Source of the DNA: a bacterium
GTDB taxonomy: Bacteria; Moduliflexota; Moduliflexia; Moduliflexales; JAUQPW01
Assembly (NCBI GenBank): GCA_030550175.1
Contig: JAUQPW010000054.1
Span: 1-36,678 of the forward strand
DNA: 36,678 bases
Direction: 5' to 3'
Shown: piece after piece, positions 30,922-36,678 of the stretch
Position numbering within the stretch: position 1 is the stretch's first letter
How the letters are laid out: each line of letters begins with the position of its first letter
The notes under the pieces: model-generated
What the model saw: the letters and a program-made list of their open reading frames with translations, nothing else
Database searches by the model: none
What the model was told of the DNA's origin: nothing
Translations under genes and position numbers: made by a program

Positions 30922-32274
30922 TCAGGCATCGATTCCGTATTTTTTCAGTTTATCGTAGAGAGTTTTATAATTAATTTGGAGGGCACGGGCGGCTTTTGCT
31001 TTATTTCCTTTGTTTTTGGCGAGGGCTTCCAGGATATATTTCTTCTCAAGGTCTGAGAGGAGTTTTTCCTTGGCTTCGGAGAAAGACAGGGAGGAAAAAG
31101 GTGTGGGAGAAAATAAAGTGAGATCCGGCAGGTGCTCGGGAGTTATCTGATCTTCGGCCAGAATAACGGCCCTTTCCAGAACATTCCGAAGCTCTCGAAC
31201 ATTTCCAGGCCAGGAATAACCCAAAAGAACCTCCATGGCCTTCGGGGAAATCCCACGGATATTCTTCTTTTGCTGCTGAGCAAACCGATTGAGAAAATTC
31301 TCTGCCAACAAGGGGATATCTTCTTTTCTCTCTCGCAAAGGTGGGAGTTCTAAGGTAAAGACATTCAATCGATAAAAGAGATCCTCTCTAAATTTTCCTT
31401 CTCGGACTGCCTGGCGTAATACCAGATTGGTAGCCGCGATGATTCTTACATCCGTAGGGATTATTGAAGTTCCGCCTACCCGGGTGATCTGTTTTTGTTC
31501 GAGTGCTCTGAGGAGTTTAGCCTGCCCGAAAAGGGGGAGGTTTCCGATTTCATCTAAGAAGAGGGTTCCTCCCCGGGCCAGCTCGAACTTTCCTATTTTT
31601 CTTTGCGAAGCCCCCGTAAAGGCCCCTTTTTCATGTCCGAATAACTCACTCTCCACCAAATCCCCCGGAATGGCTCCACAATCTACGGTTACAAAGGATT
31701 TATCCCTTCGGGAACTGTGTTGATGAAGGGTATACGCGACCAACTCCTTACCGGTTCCACTCTCTCCCTGAATAAGCACGGTGGTGTCGGTTCGTGCCAC
31801 TTTATCGATCAATTGATAAATCTTGGTGATGCCCGGGCTAGTTCCAATTAATCCCGTCGGATTCCAGACTTCTTGAATTTTTTGTTCTAAATTGAAGGCT
31901 TTTCTCTGGAGCTGACTATGTTGCAACCCTTTCTCGATAACCAGCTTAATTTCCTCAAGATTAACCGGCTTGGATAAGTAATCATAAGCCCCCAGTTTCA
32001 TGGCCTGTACGGCGAACTTGATTTCCTGAAGAGCCGTCAACATGATAACCAGGCAATTACTATCCAGCTCTTTGATTTTTTCCAGAACCTGCAGTCCATT
32101 CAAGCCGGGCATATCAATATCTAACAGTACAAGATCTATAGACTGATCTTTTACCCACTGAAGGGCTTCAAAGCCATTTTGAGCGACAAAAATCTGATAA
32201 CCTTCCTGGGAGAGGAAGTCCGAGAGCATAAAGCGGACTGCGTCATTATCGTCTACAATCAAAATCGAGTACAT
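30922..32274 (-). CDS. Orphan NtrC-family sigma-54-dependent response regulator
   Basis: A 450-residue activator without a neighbouring kinase gene. Receiver Asp52 lies in LVLLDIDMPGLNG, with DD at 8-9 and the conserved Lys in LSKPVN. The AAA+ domain has GESGTGKE, an intact GAFTGA loop (GHEKGAFTGASQRKIG), LFLDEIGNL and RVGGTSIIPTDVRIIAATN. The C-terminal Fis-type helix-turn-helix reads KAKAARALQINYKTLYDKLK. It is less like the two paired regulators than they are like each other. The ATG has no clear ribosome site. Its kinase partner must be coded elsewhere. A toxin-antitoxin remnant lies directly behind its stop. Confidence 0.92.
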   Translation of the reverse strand: MYSILIVDDNDAVRFMLSDFLSQEGYQIFVAQNGFEALQWVKDQSIDLVLLDIDMPGLNGLQVLEKIKELDSNCLVIMLTALQEIKFAVQAMKLGAYDYLSKPVNLEEIKLVIEKGLQHSQLQRKAFNLEQKIQEVWNPTGLIGTSPGITKIYQLIDKVARTDTTVLIQGESGTGKELVAYTLHQHSSRRDKSFVTVDCGAIPGDLVESELFGHEKGAFTGASQRKIGKFELARGGTLFLDEIGNLPLFGQAKLLRALEQKQITRVGGTSIIPTDVRIIAATNLVLRQAVREGKFREDLFYRLNVFTLELPPLRERKEDIPLLAENFLNRFAQQQKKNIRGISPKAMEVLLGYSWPGNVRELRNVLERAVILAEDQITPEHLPDLTLFSPTPFSSLSFSEAKEKLLSDLEKKYILEALAKNKGNKAKAARALQINYKTLYDKLKKYGIDA

Positions 32275-32486
32275 GGCTTAAAGTTCATCACAAACCTATA
32301 AGACCTGCAAGGAAAATATTTTAAACTCTTTTGTATTTTTTGTACGATGGCGAAACAGAAGGCGAAACAGTCTCTATTCCCCGACACCCTAAATAATTTA
32401 GACGACGATTTGGCTGCCTGATAAACTGCTCTAGAGGGTATGGGGACAGCAGAAGTCTGTCTCAATGCCGATAGAATCCTCAAAGG
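32275..32486. other. Gene-free divergent region (left part)
   Basis: No supported gene. A direct repeat GGCGAAACAG occurs twice near 32349-32370 and a CTAAATAATTTAG palindrome near 32390-32402. A 24-codon micro-ORF begins at 32347 but has no ribosome site. Confidence 0.3.
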
Positions 32487-32651
32487 TAACTGTAACAATT
32501 TAGTAGGTGTCACTTTTTCTGTCTGAACACCCCTCTGGCCCCCCTCCCCCCGTATACGGGGGGATTAGAGGGGGGGGACTGACGTGGGGTTGCTGCTGCT
32601 GAAGTCTCCCAGGGGTGTTTCTTTTTCCACCCATTAAATGGATACGGATAC
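32487..32651. repeat. MITE-like element, copy 3 with inverted core
   Basis: A 165-bp copy. Both ends keep the same orientation as copies 1 and 2 (TAACTGTAACAATTTAGTAG at left, GATACGGATAC at right). The core (32578-32605) reads CTGACGTGGGGTTGCTG, the reverse complement of the core in the other copies. The palindrome CCCCCCGTATACGGGGGG is now on the left of the core instead of the right. The inverted part is bounded by C-run/G-run inverted arms. Confidence 0.78.
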
Positions 32652-32667
32652 TCCTCAAAGTTTCCCC

Positions 32668-32696
32668 TTGACAATCTCAGACTTCTCACTTATTAA
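32668..32696 (+). promoter_or_regulatory. Sigma-70-type promoter of hydrolase gene
   Basis: Perfect TTGACA (32668-32673), 17-base spacer, TATTAA (32691-32696). It gives a leader of about 70 bases before the GTG start at 32776. It lies 16 bases right of the MITE-like element. Confidence 0.6.
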
Positions 32697-32775
32697 TTCC
32701 CCTAGAATTTGTTTAAAACCGATTAAAAAGATGATTTTTGATATTAAACTTCGTTGAACAACAGGAGGAAACAAC

Positions 32776-33537
32776 GTGAAAATTGCCAGATTTAGTCGAA
32801 ATGGAAAAATAGCCTATGGTGTGGTCGAAGACGACAAGGTGCGGGAGATCTCGGGGGATATTTTCGGAGAGTATACCGTAACTCAAACTACCTATAACCT
32901 GGCTGATGTCGAGATCTTAGCCCCCATTATTCCCAGTAAACTGGTTGCCATTGGTCTTAACTATATAGACCATGCGGAAGAAACCAAAATGCCTTTGCCC
33001 AAAGTTCCTCTTATCTTTTTTAAGGCTCCCAGCGCCATTATTGGTCCCGGGCAGGATATTATTATTCCCAAGGACTCCCGACGTACCGATTATGAAGCAG
33101 AGCTGGGGGTAGTCATAGGTAAAAAAGCCCGTTATGTTAAAGAGTCGGAAGCTCTGGATTATGTGTTAGGATATACGTGTTGCAACGATGTTTCGGAACG
33201 AGATATTCAAAGGAGTGATGGGCAGTTTGCACGTGCAAAATCCTTTGATACCTTTGCCCCCTGTGGGCCTTACATTGTAACGGATATAGACGCCTCAGAT
33301 TTAAAAATAGAGTTGATTCAGAATGGGGTGGTCAAGCAATCTTCCCGGACTTCCAACCTGGTTTTTAACGTTCCCCAGTTGATCAGTTTCATTACCCGGG
33401 CTATGACGCTCTTACCTGGAGATATTATCTCAACGGGAACTCCTGCCGGGGTTGGTCCCATGCATCCGGGGGATACGATTGAGGTAAGAATTGAGAAAGT
33501 CGGAAGTTTGATTAACCGGGTCAAGCTGGAAGAGTAG
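32776..33537 (+). CDS. Fumarylacetoacetate hydrolase (FAH) family protein
   Basis: A 253-residue enzyme of the FAH superfamily, whose members hydrolyse, decarboxylate or isomerise small keto/enol acids using Mg or Mn. The catalytic His66 lies in GLNYIDHAEE, the metal acids in DYEAELGVVIG (Glu107, Glu109) and Asp138 in TCCNDVSERDIQ. KSFDTFAPCGPYIV and GDIISTGTPAGVGPMHPGD complete the fold. The exact reaction (for example homoprotocatechuate isomerase, acylpyruvase or oxaloacetate decarboxylase) cannot be told. GTG is the start, with AGGAGG eight bases upstream and no ATG nearby. It stands alone on its strand. Confidence 0.92.
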   Translation: MKIARFSRNGKIAYGVVEDDKVREISGDIFGEYTVTQTTYNLADVEILAPIIPSKLVAIGLNYIDHAEETKMPLPKVPLIFFKAPSAIIGPGQDIIIPKDSRRTDYEAELGVVIGKKARYVKESEALDYVLGYTCCNDVSERDIQRSDGQFARAKSFDTFAPCGPYIVTDIDASDLKIELIQNGVVKQSSRTSNLVFNVPQLISFITRAMTLLPGDIISTGTPAGVGPMHPGDTIEVRIEKVGSLINRVKLEE

Positions 33538-33563
33538 GTCGCAGGTAAAGCGGAAGGTTGGAG

Positions 33564-33627
33564 GTAGAAAGGGATTTGAAGATAAACGGGTATTCCGGTT
33601 ACTCTTCTGGATCTTCGATCCTTCTAC
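33564..33627. terminator. Imperfect hairpin between convergent genes
   Basis: GTAGAAAGGGATTTGAAGAT pairs with ATCTTCGATCCTTCTAC with a few bulges, between the ends of the hydrolase and propeller-protein genes. Its right edge abuts the latter's stop codon. Confidence 0.3.
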
Positions 33628-33629
33628 TT

Positions 33630-36413
33630 TCAGCCCTCTACTTTTTGCGATCGATCCCTGAAGGATTTAAACCTGTAGAGGCAGTTCCAGATTAAGAAGA
33701 ATAAGACAACGAAGGATAGGAAAAGGATCATCCCATACGTATACCAGGGAATACCGGGGATATCGGGTCCCCGGAATTCTCCCCAGGTGCCAGTTAACCC
33801 CTGGTCATTATAGAAGAAGCGATATCGATGGGGTAATCCCCGATCCCAAAAAGTAAAAAGACCCGAAAGTTGCCAGGTGAGTTTATCCCCGGACTCGGCC
33901 AGTTTGGGTTCTCCTACCGACCTCCAAAGATTTCGAGAAGGGCTGTAGACTTCAAGTCCTATCTGGCTATAGCCTCCGTTTACATCCCCTATCTGAAGGG
34001 TATAACGATATTCATCCTTTCCCAAGGCTTCCACCCTGGCTTCCCGAATGAAGGGAGGTAAGTTATAAACACGACTCAGGGTCAGCACGTTGGAAGTTCC
34101 CTCGAAGCTCAGAATGATTTCTACATTTTCATCTTGATCTACATCCAGGGCCTGTAAACTCTGAATAACCCACGGGGTTCTATATTTCCAGATTAACTTC
34201 CCTTGAGAGTCAAAAATATAAAAATTCTTATCTTGACACCCGACCAGGATCACCCCCCTCTGATCACCGTATAAATTTGTTGCAATAAGACCGGTTATCC
34301 CTTTTTCCAGTTTTTGACTCCATTTAAGGTTGAGCCGGGTATCAAAAACAGCCAGGGTCCCATCCCCCGAACCGGTGATGATTTCAATTGTTTCATTTCC
34401 CTCCAGATCCTCCGGATAAAAAGTATTAAGATTGGGGATTTTTTGGACTCTCTTGGGTTGACCCTGATGGTTGAGAATATGAAGGGTTCCGTCGCGACAG
34501 GCCAGGATTATCTCAATTTCACCATCTGCCTCCAAATCTCCGGCGCTTATATCAAAAATGCTCCCACCGGTTTCATAGTACCACCGGAGTTTTCCCTGTT
34601 GGAGGGTATTTTCCTCTACATCCAGCACATACAAGATATTATCGTCACCCCCGATAAGAATTTCTTTTTCGTCGTCCTCATCCAGATCTTCGGCCAGGAG
34701 GATATTTATTTTCCCACCTGTGTGATAATTCCATTTTTGAGTCCCTTGAAGGTCCAGGGCCTGGAGGGTCCCATCTTCAGAGCCCACTAAAATTTCGGGT
34801 GTTTTATCCTTCCCCAGTTCGGTCACTAAAATAGCAGATACAGATCCGGGTACCCGATATCTCCAGGCTTCGGCCTCATTTTGAATAAGTATCACCTCTC
34901 CGTTTTTTAATCCTACGATGATTTCATCCGTTCCATCCCGGTCCAGGTCATAAACCGAAAGGGTCGTAATGCTTTCTTCGGTTTGAAAGGGATACTTGAG
35001 TCCTCCCTGGGGTGTGAACTGATAAGGGGTTTGCAAAATTTGAGAAGATTTTTCCTGTTCATCGGATTCCTGTGAAGCCAGGTTAGGATAGTAGCCCCTG
35101 AAATTTCCCTGATTATCCAATACATGTAGTTCACCCCCCAGGGTTCCTATAAGAATTTCCAGGTTTCCGTCCCCATCCAAATCAACAGGAGATATTACCG
35201 AAGGGGGTTCTTTGGTTTCATAATTCCAGACAGGACCGTAAGTCACCAGATGGGAAGGATAACCGAAGACATAGATTTTATCTGATCCTATCACAATCTC
35301 TCCTTTACCATCTCCGTCAATATCCACTCCAGAAACGCTGGAGATAAAATTTGAAGTTTCATACTTCCACTTAGGATCTCCCAGGTAGTTCAGGATATAA
35401 GCCTGCTGATCGTTGGATCCTACGATAACTTCTCCTTTACCATCCCTATCCAGATCAAAGGCTCGAAGGCTTGTGATTTCTCCTCCTGTGGTGAAAGTCC
35501 ATTTAAGCCGTCCTTGTTCATCCAAAACATAAACTTTATGATCACCTGATCCGATCAGGATTTCCTTAGACCCATCCCCTTCCAGATCAAAGGCATAGGT
35601 TACATTAACACTTCCTGAAGTCTCAAATTTCCACTTCAGTTTTAAAGAGAAGGTCCCCTGGTTTTCTTTGGGTTCGAGGGCATAAAGGGTAGTATCCAGC
35701 GATCCAACCAGTATGAGAGTAGAGCCGGGTGTGAGTCCTTCCCCTGTCTTCGTATCTGCCACATACAAACTCAAAATAGAACCTTTTGCCGGAAAGCGAT
35801 CCCGAAGTTCTCCATTATTTCCGAACAAATAAACCGATCCATCTTCTGATCCTGCCAGGACCGCCGGTTGTCCTTTTTTACCCAAATCAAAGGCAGTCAG
35901 GGTTACGGCAGATCCTTCCATTTTATACTTCCACCGTAGGTTCCCCTGATAATCCCAGACATAGATCGTTCCGTCAGTGGAACCTGTCAGGATCTCTGCT
36001 TTTCCATCTTGATTTAAATCCATGGCATAAAGGGTAGTCACCTCACCCTGAATCCTGGTTTTCCATAAAACCCGTCCCTGGAAATCAAAAACAAAAAGAG
36101 AAGGTGTGTCGGGATCCTCCCCCACAGAACCTGCTAAAATTTCTCCGTGTCCGTTGCCATCCAAATCTGCTACATACAGACTTCGGAAGTATTTAACCTG
36201 CCTGCAAGCTTCTTCACATTTCCAACTTAGATTACCCGAATAGTCAAGGACATAAAGGGTATCAGAGCCGACAATAATTTCTTTTTTTCCATCTCCATCC
36301 AGGTCGAAGGGAAAGACAGTCACCACAAACCCTTCTGTTTTGTACTTCCAATCAGGTTCTGCTATAATCTTGGCAGGAGCGGCCTGGATAGGAAGGCAGA
36401 AGGCAAAGAGCAA
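33630..36413 (-). CDS. Membrane-anchored FG-GAP/VCBS-type beta-propeller protein
   Basis: A protein of about 927 residues. A hydrophobic signal-like start is followed by about sixteen repeats of 40-50 residues, each with a calcium-loop-like unit such as FDLDGDGKKEIIVGS, VDIDGDGKGEIVIGS or YDLDRDGTDEIIVG, then a strand pair with VYVLD or LYALD. Repeats near the end are more degenerate (ATNLYGDQRGVILVG). After them comes an Ig/fibronectin-like region (YTLQIGDVNGGYSQIGLEVY), one transmembrane helix (YGMILFLSFVVLFFLIWN) and a short basic tail. It should face the periplasm as one or two propellers. The start is uncertain: TTG 36413 is listed, but the frame stays open upstream through AAAGGC-type repeats that supply the hydrophobic run, and no ribosome site is seen. 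Confidence 0.82.
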   Translation of the reverse strand: MLFAFCLPIQAAPAKIIAEPDWKYKTEGFVVTVFPFDLDGDGKKEIIVGSDTLYVLDYSGNLSWKCEEACRQVKYFRSLYVADLDGNGHGEILAGSVGEDPDTPSLFVFDFQGRVLWKTRIQGEVTTLYAMDLNQDGKAEILTGSTDGTIYVWDYQGNLRWKYKMEGSAVTLTAFDLGKKGQPAVLAGSEDGSVYLFGNNGELRDRFPAKGSILSLYVADTKTGEGLTPGSTLILVGSLDTTLYALEPKENQGTFSLKLKWKFETSGSVNVTYAFDLEGDGSKEILIGSGDHKVYVLDEQGRLKWTFTTGGEITSLRAFDLDRDGKGEVIVGSNDQQAYILNYLGDPKWKYETSNFISSVSGVDIDGDGKGEIVIGSDKIYVFGYPSHLVTYGPVWNYETKEPPSVISPVDLDGDGNLEILIGTLGGELHVLDNQGNFRGYYPNLASQESDEQEKSSQILQTPYQFTPQGGLKYPFQTEESITTLSVYDLDRDGTDEIIVGLKNGEVILIQNEAEAWRYRVPGSVSAILVTELGKDKTPEILVGSEDGTLQALDLQGTQKWNYHTGGKINILLAEDLDEDDEKEILIGGDDNILYVLDVEENTLQQGKLRWYYETGGSIFDISAGDLEADGEIEIILACRDGTLHILNHQGQPKRVQKIPNLNTFYPEDLEGNETIEIITGSGDGTLAVFDTRLNLKWSQKLEKGITGLIATNLYGDQRGVILVGCQDKNFYIFDSQGKLIWKYRTPWVIQSLQALDVDQDENVEIILSFEGTSNVLTLSRVYNLPPFIREARVEALGKDEYRYTLQIGDVNGGYSQIGLEVYSPSRNLWRSVGEPKLAESGDKLTWQLSGLFTFWDRGLPHRYRFFYNDQGLTGTWGEFRGPDIPGIPWYTYGMILFLSFVVLFFLIWNCLYRFKSFRDRSQKVEG

Positions 36414-36430
36414 AAGGCAAAAGACAAAAG
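36395..36430. repeat. GGCAAAAGG-type short tandem repeat
   Basis: Degenerate tandem AAGGCA(A)A(A)G units at the start of the propeller-protein gene. On the coding strand they give TTTGCCTTTTGC codons for the Leu/Phe/Cys-rich signal segment. Similar units occur at 22870-22903. Confidence 0.5.
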
Positions 36431-36435
36431 CCAGG

Positions 36436-36666
36436 AATAAAGGTGTGGGGGTGTGGAAGGGTGGGAGTATGGAGGTGTGGGGGTATGGAAGTATGGGAGG
36501 ATGGGGGTGTGGAAGGGTGGGAGTATGGAGGTGTGGAAGGGTGGGAGTAGGAGAGTATGAAAGTATGGGAGTATGGAAGTATGGGAGTGTGGGGGTGTGG
36601 GAGTATGGGGGTGCGGAAGGGTGGAGGTGTGGAATGGTGGAAGGGTGGAAGGGTGGGAGATTTTTT
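36436..36666. repeat. G-rich minisatellite
   Basis: About 230 bases made of variants of GTGTGGGGGTGTGG, GAAGGGTGGGAGTATGG and AGTATGGGAG, with almost no C on the given strand. Runs of three to five G recur at short distances. The matching C-rich tract opens the window at 1-27. Frames through it on both strands are repeat translation, not genes. Confidence 0.8.
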
Positions 36667-36678
36667 ACATAATTCCAT

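Noticed and set aside
32347..32421. 24-codon micro-ORF starting MAKQKAKQSLFPD
   Set aside because: The composition looks protein-like, but there is no ribosome site and nothing follows it. It may be a decayed fragment; too short to support.
36340..36678. Open frames on both strands through the right-end repeat
   Set aside because: Their products are pure Gly/Val/Trp/Ser or Pro/His/Thr repeat translation. They come from the minisatellite and show no start signal.
1..36678. CRISPR arrays, tRNA or rRNA genes
   Set aside because: No evenly spaced identical repeats with unique spacers and no cloverleaf or rRNA-like sequence were seen on either strand. The tandem repeats found are minisatellite or hairpin types.

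Overview
The window looks like chromosomal DNA from an uncultured, Gram-negative (two-membrane) bacterium. Evidence for an outer membrane is a signal-peptide beta-barrel gene plus the remnant of another. It carries three NtrC-type sigma-54 activators, a Tat-exported branched-chain amino acid binding protein, PhnD-like and PF04392 binding proteins, and many G/C-rich dispersed repeats. This mix recalls deltaproteobacterial, NC10 or Tectomicrobia-type genomes, but no rRNA or tRNA is present and I cannot fix the phylum. Several genes lack a clear Shine-Dalgarno site.

Layout. (1) 1-1277: an orphan beta-rich protein of unknown function and a DedA membrane protein. (2) 1278-8874: a cell-envelope/glycan block. 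A B12-binding radical SAM enzyme and a DegT-type aminotransferase run rightward. They converge on a leftward set of GT39-like glycosyltransferase, GT2 glycosyltransferase and TPR protein. (3) 9365-12480: a histidine kinase with an NtrC-type regulator. (4) 12622-15811: a broken outer-membrane protein gene, an intact one, a CaCA-type cation exchanger and a small secreted peptidoglycan-binding protein. (5) 16248-19242: a 40-residue membrane micro-ORF, then a second kinase/NtrC pair paralogous to the first. (6) 19359-24449: a liv-type ABC importer (binding protein, two permeases, fused LivG-LivF ATPase) with strong hairpins between its cistrons. (7) 24523-27642, leftward: LysR regulator, NfeD-type protease and slipin. 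(8) 27953-32274: two periplasmic binding proteins, a damaged small membrane gene, a broken DUF433/DUF5615 toxin-antitoxin remnant, and an orphan NtrC-type regulator. (9) 32776-36413: a fumarylacetoacetate hydrolase-family enzyme and a large membrane-anchored FG-GAP/propeller protein.

The most unusual structure lies between the genes. Three copies of a 165-189 bp element with imperfect 23-bp terminal inverted repeats (a MITE-like element) sit at 1435, 13790 and 32487. In the third copy the whole core is inverted relative to the ends. A second dispersed repeat family has copies at 6978 and 27714 and a possible remnant end at 12990. Long hairpins lie in the liv operon, and the same type of C-rich/G-rich minisatellite closes both ends of the window.

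No CRISPR array, prophage, transposase gene or RNA gene was seen. Gene functions were assigned from motifs read by eye, without database searches.
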